From Planctomycetaceae bacterium (lineage in GTDB: Bacteria > Planctomycetota > Planctomycetia > Pirellulales > UBA1268): DNA of 12,818 nt. The position numbers and the translations under genes are program-made. The stretch lies in contig SIAG01000069.1 in the NCBI GenBank assembly GCA_009691925.1, forward strand, positions 1 through 12,818, given 5' to 3'. The notes beneath the pieces were generated by a model that was given only the letters and a program-made list of their open reading frames with translations, did not search any database and was not told the DNA's origin. Shown here one piece after another: positions 1-7,344 of this stretch (within the stretch, counting starts at the first letter, position 1; every line of letters begins with the position of its first letter).

Positions 1-309
1 GCCGACGTCGAGAGTCAACTCGCGCGGACGTGGCCAGAATATCGAAAAGAGTGGAAGGACTGGTACGATCGATATGTCAAGCCCTACGTTGACACCGGAA
101 TCGGTGCGCTCACGCCGACGGGAGTGGGAGAAGCGGTAGAAACCCTTGAAATGACTCCTGAAATATCTCGAATATTAATCAACCGACGACAGGAAAATAA
201 GGCTCTCGAGAGCGGCGCACGAGACTTAGATCTCAACGGTGAATATTTCAAGAATGTCGAAGAACTAGAACGCTTGAAAAAGATCAGCATACCAGCGTTT
301 AAGGAGTAA
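1..309 (+). CDS. Hypothetical protein, C-terminal fragment (5' end outside window)
   Basis: Frame 1 is open from the first base to a TAA at 307-309, so this is most likely the last 102 residues of a longer protein. A GTG at 124 could start a 61-residue product, but there is no good ribosome binding site and the reading frame continues upstream without a stop. The visible part is hydrophilic and probably helical. It begins with an aromatic, charged stretch (WPEYRKEWKDWYDRY), then has a Gly/Thr-rich turn and a charged tail rich in Glu, Lys, Asn and Arg. No signal peptide, membrane segment or recognised motif is visible. Base composition is much more AT-rich than the genes to the right (about 37-53% GC per 60-base line from 121 to 300), which could mean horizontal acquisition. 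It could be the tail of an accessory or toxin-type protein, but nothing in the sequence proves this. Confidence 0.55.
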   Translation, partial: ADVESQLARTWPEYRKEWKDWYDRYVKPYVDTGIGALTPTGVGEAVETLEMTPEISRILINRRQENKALESGARDLDLNGEYFKNVEELERLKKISIPAFKE

Positions 310-465
310 TCAACCACTCGCGTAGAGTCGCTTGAGCCGACGACAATGAGAAAGTCGGTCATTCCCCGTTACGGCGATCGGGTGGGCCGAGCCCCCTCAC
401 CTCGCCTGGATCTGATTTACGCTAGCCTGAATGTACCCCATGAGTTCGGGAAATGAACGTTTGCC

Positions 466-1623
466 ATGACAACATCCGCCCAAAACACTCACTCCCCTGC
501 GGAGGACTATATCTTCCGCAGGGGAGTCGTGGCTGCAATCGCCGGCATGCTATTACTTCTTGAGGGCGCCGCGTGGGGGTCGTGGCTGCTTCCCGAATCG
601 CACCTGCAACGGTGCGTCTTATCAGGTGTTGTCTGCGCACTTGCTGTTGGTCTACCGTATCTCATGATGCGACAATCACCGGAAACGGCGTCCTTTGACG
701 GTCGCTGGCTCGGTGGCGGTGTCAGGCCGTGGTTGTTTGTTTTCCCGTTCACTGCGATTCTGATCGCGATGAACGTGATCATTCATCAGCTCGCAACCAT
801 TCTCTTCGGCTGGTACTTCCCCGGTGCCCGTGACCTTCCGGCGATGTTCACGCCGGCCGATGTGACAATCCAGACATTTCTGGCTCTTTTCATTGTTCCT
901 ATCGCCGAGGAGGTCCTGTTTCGGGGATTCACTCTCGGGCTCCTCCAGAAAATCGTTTCTTCCAGGATCGCAGTTCTCCTCCAAGCGATCCTCTTCGCTG
1001 CGGCTCACCTTGGCCCAGAACTTCGGCCGAGTCGTGTGATCGGCAGTTTCGCGATGGCCCTCGCCTTTGGGGCTTGGCGTCTCAGCTTTAGAGGACTGCT
1101 GCCACTGATGGTGGTGCATGGACTTGTCAATGCCTTCGCGTGGCTTCCGCTGGCAACGATAGAACGCGACGCCGTAACTCGTCCAGAATGTAGGAAAATG
1201 GAGGCACTTCTCCATGAGCCAGCCTCGAAAGCAGTGCCAGCGATCTTGGTCCATGTTGGAAGCGAAGACGAACTGGTCCAAGCGTATGCCATCAATCTCC
1301 TCGTGAAGCGGTACCTTATTGATGCGAAGCCATTCGTGCGTGATGCTCTAGAATCGAGCGACCCCGCGCTCGTAGATGGCGCAATGTACGTCTGTCAGGA
1401 AGCAGGCTACACCGACTTCATCCCCGAGATCCGTGACCTTGCCAGTTCGCATGCCTTGTTCAAACTGCGAGGCTTGGCACTTTTCAGGTTGCAGGCGTTC
1501 AAGGATATTGAGGGCCTCCGCGGGATCGCGGCATCGCACCCAGATCCGCAAACATCAAGCCTCGCTAAACGATTGCTCGAATCCATCGATAATCGGCCTG
1601 ACAGGCGCGGCTCCGGAAAATAA
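466..1623 (+). CDS. CPBP family intramembrane metalloprotease with C-terminal helical-repeat extension
   Basis: This is a 385-residue membrane protein of the CPBP (Abi/CAAX-protease, Rce1-like) family. The family signature is intact: the EExxxR motif at E148-E149/R153, a second-motif His at H181 (AAAHLG) and a third motif H218-x3-N222. In this family the Glu and His residues form the metal-dependent active site inside the membrane. Hydrophobic segments lie at about residues 20-43, 50-68, 88-112, 133-147, 166-182 and 190-225. From about residue 235 to 380 the protein becomes soluble and consists of helical units resembling HEAT repeats, an extension beyond the usual ~200-300 residue core. The start is uncertain: ATG 466 has no clear Shine-Dalgarno sequence and an in-frame TGA lies at 454. 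A strong hairpin occupies codons 9-21, and a GTG at 529 just after it has a purine-rich run upstream. Substrate unknown; relatives include prenyl-protein proteases and bacteriocin-immunity proteins. Confidence 0.85.
   Translation: MTTSAQNTHSPAEDYIFRRGVVAAIAGMLLLLEGAAWGSWLLPESHLQRCVLSGVVCALAVGLPYLMMRQSPETASFDGRWLGGGVRPWLFVFPFTAILIAMNVIIHQLATILFGWYFPGARDLPAMFTPADVTIQTFLALFIVPIAEEVLFRGFTLGLLQKIVSSRIAVLLQAILFAAAHLGPELRPSRVIGSFAMALAFGAWRLSFRGLLPLMVVHGLVNAFAWLPLATIERDAVTRPECRKMEALLHEPASKAVPAILVHVGSEDELVQAYAINLLVKRYLIDAKPFVRDALESSDPALVDGAMYVCQEAGYTDFIPEIRDLASSHALFKLRGLALFRLQAFKDIEGLRGIAASHPDPQTSSLAKRLLESIDNRPDRRGSGK
491..527 (+). repeat. Perfect 13-bp inverted repeat (hairpin) at the start of the CPBP gene
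   Basis: The arm actcccctgcgga (491-503) is followed 11 bases later by its exact reverse complement tccgcaggggagt (515-527). As RNA the stem can extend to 16 pairs (491-506 with 512-527, one G:U at 504:514), leaving a five-base loop. It starts 25 bases after the predicted ATG and there is no T-run after it, so it does not look like an intrinsic terminator. The right arm carries a GGGGAG run, purine-rich like a ribosome binding site, four bases before a GTG at 529. The stem could therefore hide a ribosome binding site or slow early translation. Confidence 0.85.
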
Positions 1624-1721
1624 TGCCGTTGACAACGACTCTGCGGGCGGCGGGCACGATGGCCCAGCCCTCCGGTTCCTCTCCCGGCCCCATTCCGGCT
1701 CGGTGTTCCGGTCGCTGGGAG

Positions 1722-1753
1722 ATCGAAGGTTTAAGGGGTGATTTCCCCTCGAT
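1722..1753 (+). repeat. Weak stem-loop between the CPBP and lipoprotein genes
   Basis: AGGGG (1734-1738) pairs with CCCCT (1745-1749) across a six-base loop. An outer ATCG (1722-1725) can pair with CGAT (1750-1753) if the eight bases between the left arms bulge out. It lies upstream of the lipoprotein ribosome binding site. It could be a leader structure, but the stem is short and may be chance in GC-rich DNA. Confidence 0.25.
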
Positions 1754-1773
1754 GTTCGTTCTGGTCCTCGACC

Positions 1774-1778
1774 GGAGG
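1774..1778 (+). promoter_or_regulatory. Ribosome binding site deciding the lipoprotein start
   Basis: GGAGG lies six bases before the ATG at 1785. Together with the lipoprotein signal that begins at that ATG, it fixes the start there and not at the upstream in-frame ATG (1623) that overlaps the CPBP stop codon. Confidence 0.8.
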
Positions 1779-1784
1779 TGTCGG

Positions 1785-2351
1785 ATGCGCTGGATTGTAA
1801 TCGCGATCGTTGTGGCGGTGGCTCTGCCGGCGTGCGGCCGGGTAAATACCGACGATTCTGCGGAGTTGAGCGTCGCGCGAGCGAAAGCCCTGGTAGCGCA
1901 GAGTGAGGACAAACTGATCCTCAACGATCTGAAGACGCTCTCCGTCGGGGCGGCAGGGGAGCTTGCGAAGCATCAAGGGACGCTGATCCTCAACGGCCTG
2001 ACGACGCTCTCGCCAGAGGTTGCCGCAGCGCTCGCAACGCACGCGGGGATGCTGCGGCTCGGCGGCCTGTCGACGCTCTCGGTGGAAGTTGCCGAGGCGT
2101 TTGAGAAACACGACGACCTCCTGATCCTCAACGGCCTGACGACGCTTTCTCCGGAATCCGCTGAATTGCTGGCAACCCACGACGGCGCGATGAACTTGAG
2201 TGGCCTGACGACGCTCTCGGACGAGGCGGCCGGAGCGTTTGCGAAGCGCACCGGCACGCTGCTTCTTGATCGCCTGGAGACGCTTTCGCCGAAGGCGGCG
2301 GAGACTCTGCGGGTCAATCCCCGCATCAGAATCCCCGAGAAGTTCCGCTGA
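1785..2351 (+). CDS. Lipoprotein with six 23-residue leucine-rich-type repeats
   Basis: This 188-residue protein opens with a lipoprotein signal peptide: a short basic start (MRW), a hydrophobic core of Ile, Val and Ala, and the lipobox L14-P15-A16-C17. Cys17 would be lipid-modified, so the mature protein is probably membrane-anchored in the periplasmic space. After a linker, residues 44-181 are six repeats of exactly 23 residues following the pattern LxLxxLxTLSxExAxxLxxHxGx, for example LILNGLTTLSPEVAAALATH. A degenerate half-unit precedes them and a short tail follows. Regular Leu, Asn and Gly positions suggest a curved LRR-like solenoid, usually a binding surface; no enzymatic motif is seen. 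Similar repeats are common in planctomycete proteins, from general knowledge of the phylum. It lies 161 bases after the CPBP gene on the same strand and may be co-transcribed with it. Binding partner unknown. Confidence 0.8.
   Translation: MRWIVIAIVVAVALPACGRVNTDDSAELSVARAKALVAQSEDKLILNDLKTLSVGAAGELAKHQGTLILNGLTTLSPEVAAALATHAGMLRLGGLSTLSVEVAEAFEKHDDLLILNGLTTLSPESAELLATHDGAMNLSGLTTLSDEAAGAFAKRTGTLLLDRLETLSPKAAETLRVNPRIRIPEKFR
1914..2327 (+). repeat. Six tandem 69-bp coding repeats
   Basis: Six in-frame units of 69 bases start at 1914, 1983, 2052, 2121, 2190 and 2259. Units 2 and 4 are identical over their first 26 bases (from 1983 and from 2121), while units 3 and 5 have diverged more. This suggests expansion by duplication within the gene. 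The repeats encode the 23-residue units of the lipoprotein. Confidence 0.85.
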
Positions 2352-2354
2352 TCG

Positions 2355-2374
2355 CTCGCCGCCCCTGCGGCGAG
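2355..2374 (+). terminator. Stem-loop just after the lipoprotein stop, possible terminator
   Basis: CTCGCCGC (2355-2362) and GCGGCGAG (2367-2374) form a perfect, GC-rich 8-bp stem with the four-base loop CCCT, beginning three bases after the stop codon. No T-run follows, so it is not a classical intrinsic terminator. It may instead end or stabilise the 3' end of the transcript. Confidence 0.45.
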
Positions 2375-2687
2375 TGGAAATGAGCCAACGTGCCCCTAGA
2401 GCCAACTTTTCGGGGGGGAAGACTTCGGCATCCGGGCCTCGCAGGAACGGCGGACGGGCTCATCGCCCACCGAGGGCCGGCAGAGGGAATGATCGCGTTC
2501 CTACGCGGCCGAGGGGCTCGCGGAACGGGAGCGATTCCAGTCTAAGTCGACCACCATAAGCCCTTTTATGGCAACTGGTTACAGCGATTTTACTGAGCCG
2601 TTGGCGACGTCGGCCGCGGGCTCTGCCACGGGGAGCGAACTAAGATAGGGTGATCCCCTCGGGAGACATCTGCCGTCGCCCCGCTCC

Positions 2688-2692
2688 GGAGG
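2688..2692 (+). promoter_or_regulatory. Ribosome binding site deciding a GTG start
   Basis: GGAGG, then eight bases (a T-run and one A) before the GTG at 2701. A typical signal peptide begins at this GTG, whereas starting at 2650 would put 17 polar residues in front of it. Confidence 0.75.
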
Positions 2693-2700
2693 TTTTTTTA

Positions 2701-5700
2701 GTGGCCATCGATCGCTTCCGTATCGCTTTGGCGAGCCTGATTCTCTTTTGCCTCGCTGCCGGGACGCTCCCTGCAGAGGAATCGGCCCCCGACTTCGAAC
2801 GGGAGATCCAGCCGATCCTCGCCGAGCACTGTTCGGCTTGCCACGGCGCTGACGGCGCGTCGCGTCAGGCCGGCTTTCGTCTCGACACCCGCGACGGGGC
2901 CCTCGCCGGGGGCGACTCCGGGCCGACAGCGATTCTGCCTGGCAAAGGGGCCGAGAGCCTCATCGTTCACCGGATCCGCTCGACCGATCCAGCCGCGGTT
3001 ATGCCGCCGCCGGAAACTCAAAAACCGCTCTCGGAGGCCCAAAAGGCGCTCCTTGAACGGTGGATCGATGCCGGGGCCCCCTACGCCCCCCACTGGGCGT
3101 TTGTCAGCCCGAAGCAGGCGCCCGTGCCTCAAGTTTCACCGCCGGCCTCCCACCCGATCGATGCCATCGTTCGGGCCAAACTTCCGGCGGTCGGCCTTGA
3201 GCCGGCGCCCCCGGCCGAGGCGACGATCCTCTGCCGGCGGCTGTGGCTCGATGTCGTGGGGCTGCCACCGACAGCCGACGACGTGGCCGCGTATCTCCGC
3301 GACGGCCACGACGCCACGGTGGAAAAACTCCTCGCCAGCGAACGCTACGGCGAGAAGTGGGCCCGCCACTGGCTCGATCTGGCGCGCTACGCCGACACCA
3401 ACGGCTACGAGAAGGATTCACCGCGGGAGCAGTGGGTGTGGCGGGATTGGGTGATCAGCGCCCTCAACCGCGATCTCCCCTACGATCGCTTCGTGATCGA
3501 GCAGGTGGCCGGCGACCTTCTTCCGGGGGCCACACAGGACCAGATCGTGGCCACCGGTTATTTGCGCAACAGCATGCTCAACGAGGAGGGGGCGATCATT
3601 CCGGAGGAGTTTCGAATGGTCGAGATGTTCGATCGGATCGACTGCCTCGGCAAGGCGGTGCTCGGGATCTCGGCCCAGTGCGCCCAGTGCCACAGCCACA
3701 AGTTTGATCCGCTCTCCCAGGAAGAGTATTACGGCCTGTTCGCCTTCCTTAACAACACCCACGAGGCCCGCTCCTCGGTCCACACGCCCGCCCAGCTTGA
3801 GCAGATCGGCATCATCCGGGCACGGGTGGCCGAGGCCGAAGCTGCCCTTAAGGCGAGCCGGCCGACCTGGGAAGCGGAGATGAACGCTTGGGCCGAAGGA
3901 GTGACCGCAGCGCTCATTTCCTGGACGGCGCTGGATGCAATCGAATTGGGGAGTGTCGGCGGGCTCAACCATCCGACGCAGGAAGCGGAGCGAGTGATCC
4001 TCACCCTCGGCATGCACGGCCCGGAGATCTTCGTTGTCAGCGAGCCGCGAATGACGGCGGTCACTGGCCTGCAGATCGAAGCGCTGCCCCACGGCGATCT
4101 GTTCCAAAACGGTCCCGGCCGCCACGGCCCCTGGGCGCTCGGCGAGGTCGAGGCCTTCGTGCAGCGGCCGGGGAGCGATGCCTGGGAGAAGGTGACGCTC
4201 GTCAACGCGACGGCCGATTTCTCGGAGCCCGAGTCGGCTCCGCCGCCACCTGCCGACAAGCCGAACGAGAAGCGCTCGATCGGGCCGGTTGCAAACCTCG
4301 TCGACGGCAACCACGCCACATGGTGGAAGGCCGACCGTGGTGCCGCGCGCTGCCATCAGCCGTCGGTCGCCGTCCTCCAATTCGAAAAGCCGCTCGACCT
4401 GCCGGCAGGGACGAAGCTCAAGATCGCCCTCCACTGGCCCGGCACGCCGAGCCTGATCGGCGCCACCCGATTCTCCTTGTCGACCGCCCCCGCCCCTACC
4501 GCCCCGCCGATCGATCACGGCTGCATCCTTGCCCTTGCCGTCCCCCCCGAGGCCCGGTCCGACGCCGACCGGGCCGCGATCTTCGCGGCCTGGCGCAAAA
4601 CCGTGCCAGACTTAAAAATGCTCGACGATTCAATCGCCGCGGTGTGGGGAGAGTGGCCCCAGGCTCCGACGACCGTTCTCCATCTGGCCGAGCGCGACCA
4701 AGCGCATGCGCGGGCCACCCGGCGGCTCGACCGGGGCAACTGGATGCAGCCACTCGAAACCATTCCCCAGCACGTGCCCGCCGCGCTCCATCCACTCCCC
4801 GCCGGGGCGCCGGCCAACCGGCTCGGGTTTGCAATGTGGCTGGTGTCGCCCGAGTCGCCGCTGGCCGCGCGCGTCGCGGTCAATCGGGTCTGGCAGGCGA
4901 TCTTCGGGCAGGGGCTCACCGAAGTGCCGGACGATTTTGGCACGCGCAGCCCCCTGCCGCTTCAGCGTGATCTCCTCGACTGGCTCGCAGTCGGATTCGT
5001 GGACGACGGCTGGAGCCAGAAGCGACTTGTGAAGACCATCGTGACTAGCGACACCTACAAGCAGTCGTCGCGGGCCACGCCGCAGACGCTCGCCATCGAT
5101 CCGACGAACCGATTCCTGGCACGGGGGCCGCGGTTCCGCGCCGATGCGGAGGTCGTCCGCGATCTGGCGCTGGCTGTTTCGGGGCTTGTCACGCAGCGAC
5201 TTGGCGGCCCGGGCGTGATGGCACCGGTGCCGCAGAATGTCCTCGACTACAACTACGGCGGCGTCAGCTGGAAGGCGGCGGAGGGGCCCGAGCGCTACCG
5301 GCGGAGTGTCTATCTCCACCGCAAGCGGTCGATGCCCGATCCGCTTCTTTCGGCCTTCGATGCCCCCAACGGCGACATCGCCTGTGCCCGCCGCCTCCGC
5401 TCGAACACGCCGCTAGCGGCGCTGGCCGGCCTCAATGAGCCGGTGTTCGTCGAAGCCGCCCGGGGCCTGGCCTTGAAAACGCTCCGCGACGGGGGCGCCG
5501 ACGACCAGGCGCGGATCCGTCACGCGTTTTCAGCCTGCACCGGCCGGCTCCCCAGCGGCGAGGAGACCGCCACGCTCCTCGCCTTTCTCGACTTGTCGCG
5601 GCGACGAATAGCCGACGGCTGGCTCGACGCCCGTGAGGTCGCCACGGGGGCCCTCGGAACGATTCCAGCGCTCCCTTCCGGCGCGACCCCGCAGGATGCC

Positions 5701-5763
5701 GCCGCTTGGACGCTCGTGGCCCGCGTCCTTCTCAATCTCGACGAGACGGTCAGTAAGCACTGA
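2701..5763 (+). CDS. PSCyt1/DUF1549/DUF1553 domain protein (planctomycete cytochrome c-like)
   Basis: This 1020-residue secreted protein has the architecture typical of Planctomycetes. A signal peptide (about residues 1-24, ending LPA/EES) comes first. A PSCyt1 cytochrome-c-like region follows, with the haem motif C44-S-A-C47-H48 and the family end pattern VMPPPE...LIERWIDAGAPY-like near residues 100-125. The DUF1549 (PSCyt2) region spans about 150-355 and ends in a second CxxCH, C327-A-Q-C330-H331, within the family phrase CHSHKFDP. The middle part, about 390-610, has beta-rich stretches resembling discoidin-type inserts seen in relatives. DUF1553 (PSD1) occupies about 706-930 and begins NRLGFAMWLVSPESPLAARV. 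The two CxxCH motifs suggest covalent haem and electron transfer outside the cytoplasm. The biochemical role of the family is not established. It is followed after 41 bases by the DUF1501 gene, its usual partner, so the two form an operon. Confidence 0.93.
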   Translation: MAIDRFRIALASLILFCLAAGTLPAEESAPDFEREIQPILAEHCSACHGADGASRQAGFRLDTRDGALAGGDSGPTAILPGKGAESLIVHRIRSTDPAAVMPPPETQKPLSEAQKALLERWIDAGAPYAPHWAFVSPKQAPVPQVSPPASHPIDAIVRAKLPAVGLEPAPPAEATILCRRLWLDVVGLPPTADDVAAYLRDGHDATVEKLLASERYGEKWARHWLDLARYADTNGYEKDSPREQWVWRDWVISALNRDLPYDRFVIEQVAGDLLPGATQDQIVATGYLRNSMLNEEGAIIPEEFRMVEMFDRIDCLGKAVLGISAQCAQCHSHKFDPLSQEEYYGLFAFLNNTHEARSSVHTPAQLEQIGIIRARVAEAEAALKASRPTWEAEMNAWAEGVTAALISWTALDAIELGSVGGLNHPTQEAERVILTLGMHGPEIFVVSEPRMTAVTGLQIEALPHGDLFQNGPGRHGPWALGEVEAFVQRPGSDAWEKVTLVNATADFSEPESAPPPPADKPNEKRSIGPVANLVDGNHATWWKADRGAARCHQPSVAVLQFEKPLDLPAGTKLKIALHWPGTPSLIGATRFSLSTAPAPTAPPIDHGCILALAVPPEARSDADRAAIFAAWRKTVPDLKMLDDSIAAVWGEWPQAPTTVLHLAERDQAHARATRRLDRGNWMQPLETIPQHVPAALHPLPAGAPANRLGFAMWLVSPESPLAARVAVNRVWQAIFGQGLTEVPDDFGTRSPLPLQRDLLDWLAVGFVDDGWSQKRLVKTIVTSDTYKQSSRATPQTLAIDPTNRFLARGPRFRADAEVVRDLALAVSGLVTQRLGGPGVMAPVPQNVLDYNYGGVSWKAAEGPERYRRSVYLHRKRSMPDPLLSAFDAPNGDIACARRLRSNTPLAALAGLNEPVFVEAARGLALKTLRDGGADDQARIRHAFSACTGRLPSGEETATLLAFLDLSRRRIADGWLDAREVATGALGTIPALPSGATPQDAAAWTLVARVLLNLDETVSKH

Positions 5764-5794
5764 AGTTCCAGCCCCCTACGGCGACGCCAAGCCC

Positions 5795-5798
5795 GAGG
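5795..5798 (+). promoter_or_regulatory. Ribosome binding site of the DUF1501 gene
   Basis: GAGG six bases before the ATG at 5805, within the 41-base gap after the preceding stop codon. It supports the start and tight coupling of the two genes. Confidence 0.65.
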
Positions 5799-5804
5799 TA
5801 TCCC

Positions 5805-7241
5805 ATGAACACGTTCCCCTCCCCCGAACTGCTCCGCGATGCCCAGGCCAAGCTCCTGCGGCGGCGCTGGTTCTTCCGCGACTGCGGCGTGTCGCTGGCC
5901 GGCATGGCGGCGGCAACGCTCCTCGAGAAGGAGGGGCTCGCCTCGTCGGCCCCGAATCCGCTCGCGCCCCGGGCTCCCCATTACGCCCCCAGAGCGAAGC
6001 GGGTGATCTCGATGTTCCAGGCGGGGGCGCCGAGCCATCTCGAGCTGTACGACTTCAAGCCCGAGCTTGCTAAGCGAAGCGGATCGCTTCCCCCAGCGGA
6101 GCTTCTCGCCGGCTATCGGGCCGCTTTCATCAATCCCAACTCGACCCTCCTCGGGCCGAAGTTTTCTTTCAGAAAGTGGGGCCGAAGCGGGCTCGACACG
6201 AGCGAACTGCTGCCCCACATCGGGGGAGTCGCCGACGACATCTGCGTCATCCGTTCGATGCAGACCGACGCGGTCAATCACGCGCCGGCGCAGATTCTCA
6301 TGAACACCGGCTCGCAGCAGTTCGGCCGGCCGAGCTTCGGGGCCTGGACGCTCTACGGCCTGGGGAGCGAGGCGGAGGATCTCCCCGGCTACGTCGTGCT
6401 GACCAGCGCTACCGGCACCAGCGGCGGGGCGAGCAACTACGGCGCCGGCTTCCTCCCCACCCTCTACGGCGGCATCCCCCTCCGCGGCACCGGCGATCCG
6501 GTCCTCTATCTGACCAACCCCAAGGGGATCGATCGGGAGGCGCAGCGGGCCTCACTCGACACGCTCAACCGGCTCAACTCGCTCGCCCTCGACGCGGTCG
6601 GCGATCCGGAGATCGCCTCCCGGATTCAGAGCTACGAGATGTCGTACCGGCTCCAAACGAGCGCTCCGGAGCTGATGAATCTCTCGGGCGAACCGCAGTC
6701 GGTCCTCAACCGCTACGGGATCACCGATCCGGCCCAGCCTGGCTATGCCCGCAACTGTCTCCTCGCCCGCCGGCTCTTGGAGCGCGGTGTCCGCTTCGTG
6801 CAGCTGTTCCACGAGGCCTGGGACACCCACGGCGATCTCGTCAACCGGATGAAGAAGAACTCCGCCGACACCGATCAGGCGAGCGCCGCCCTCGTTCTCG
6901 ATCTCAAGGAGCGCGGCCTCCTCGACGACACCCTCGTGACGTGGGGGGGCGAGTTCGGGCGGACGCCGATGAACCAAGGGGGGAGCGACGGCCGCGACCA
7001 CCACAACCGGGCGTTTTCGATGTGGGTGGCCGGCGGCGGCTTCAAGGCGGGGCATGTCCACGGCGCGACCGACGACTTCGGCTTCAACGTTGTCGCCGAT
7101 CCGGTGCACGTTCACGATCTCAACGCCACGCTCCTCCACCTCCTCGGCCTCGACCACCTCCGCCTCACCGCCCGCCACCAAGGGCGCGACTTCCGGCTCA
7201 CCGACGTCCATGGCAACGTCGTGCAGGGCGTGATCGCCTGA
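5805..7241 (+). CDS. DUF1501 family exported protein (alkaline phosphatase/sulfatase-like fold)
   Basis: This 478-residue protein belongs to the DUF1501 family, which is placed in the alkaline phosphatase/sulfatase superfamily. The N-terminus carries a twin-arginine-type export signal: RRRWFFRDCGVSLAGMAA at residues 19-36, with a basic cluster, then a mildly hydrophobic stretch, as usual in planctomycete members. Family landmarks are intact: the WDTHGD block (W339-D344, with H342), WGGEFGRTP (W380-P388) and the DHHNR block (D398-R402), all likely near the metal-binding centre by analogy with the superfamily. The end, with HLLGLDH and RLTDVHGNVV, is also typical. Length is normal for the family. 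Substrate unknown; sulfatase or phosphatase activity has not been shown for this family to my knowledge. Genes of this kind accompany PSCyt1/DUF1553 genes very often, and here the pair is only 41 bases apart, which implies a shared task, probably in the periplasm. Confidence 0.92.
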   Translation: MNTFPSPELLRDAQAKLLRRRWFFRDCGVSLAGMAAATLLEKEGLASSAPNPLAPRAPHYAPRAKRVISMFQAGAPSHLELYDFKPELAKRSGSLPPAELLAGYRAAFINPNSTLLGPKFSFRKWGRSGLDTSELLPHIGGVADDICVIRSMQTDAVNHAPAQILMNTGSQQFGRPSFGAWTLYGLGSEAEDLPGYVVLTSATGTSGGASNYGAGFLPTLYGGIPLRGTGDPVLYLTNPKGIDREAQRASLDTLNRLNSLALDAVGDPEIASRIQSYEMSYRLQTSAPELMNLSGEPQSVLNRYGITDPAQPGYARNCLLARRLLERGVRFVQLFHEAWDTHGDLVNRMKKNSADTDQASAALVLDLKERGLLDDTLVTWGGEFGRTPMNQGGSDGRDHHNRAFSMWVAGGGFKAGHVHGATDDFGFNVVADPVHVHDLNATLLHLLGLDHLRLTARHQGRDFRLTDVHGNVVQGVIA

Positions 7242-7320
7242 CCGTCGCTTGAGCAATGTTGCTGCGGCCGCGGCGACACGACGCCGGTACCGCCGCCGTC
7301 ACGACGCGCTCCGCCCCGGG

Positions 7321-7335
7321 GAAAAGCCTCTTTTC
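7321..7335. terminator. Small inverted repeat between convergent genes, possible bidirectional terminator
   Basis: GAAAAG (7321-7326) and CTTTTC (7330-7335) are perfect arms around a three-base loop, in the 103-base gap where the DUF1501 and HINT genes converge. The stem is AT-rich and short, so it would be a weak terminator. The rest of the gap is GC-rich, with the 8-bp palindrome CGGTACCG and no gene. Confidence 0.25.
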
Positions 7336-7344
7336 AACCCGCGG

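Larger units (their letters stand above)
2352..2700. other. 349-base intergenic region
   Basis: No convincing gene is present. It holds the stem-loop at 2355-2374, an AT-richer stretch at about 2540-2600 that includes a 6-bp inverted repeat (CCATAA at 2554-2559 and TTATGG at 2566-2571), and the ribosome binding site of the next gene at 2688-2692. The AT-richer stretch is the likeliest place for the promoter of the downstream operon, but no clear -10/-35 pair can be read. An in-frame GTG at 2650 is not favoured as a start. Confidence 0.5.

Noticed and set aside
84..362. Minus-strand open frame of 92 codons at the left edge
   Set aside because: Ser/Arg-rich product without features, opposite a frame that is open from the window edge; coding is doubtful.
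1623..1784. ATG overlapping the CPBP stop codon as lipoprotein start
   Set aside because: It would put 54 residues before a complete lipoprotein signal that has its own GGAGG at the right distance.
2488..2544. Short open frame of 18 codons in the gap before the cytochrome gene
   Set aside because: A GAGG lies only about two bases before the ATG, too close, and the product has no features.
3418..4518. Long open frame on the minus strand (366 codons) opposite the DUF1549/DUF1553 gene
   Set aside because: Its translation is rich in Arg, Gly and Pro without any fold pattern, and it lies entirely within a gene with clear family motifs. High GC makes stop codons rare in such shadow frames.
3888..4970. 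Long open frame on the plus strand in another phase (360 codons)
   Set aside because: Arg/Pro/Ala-rich shadow of the same gene, without a ribosome binding site.
6176..7252. Open frame of 358 codons overlapping the DUF1501 gene
   Set aside because: Extremely Arg- and Pro-rich; the DUF1501 motifs are in the other frame.
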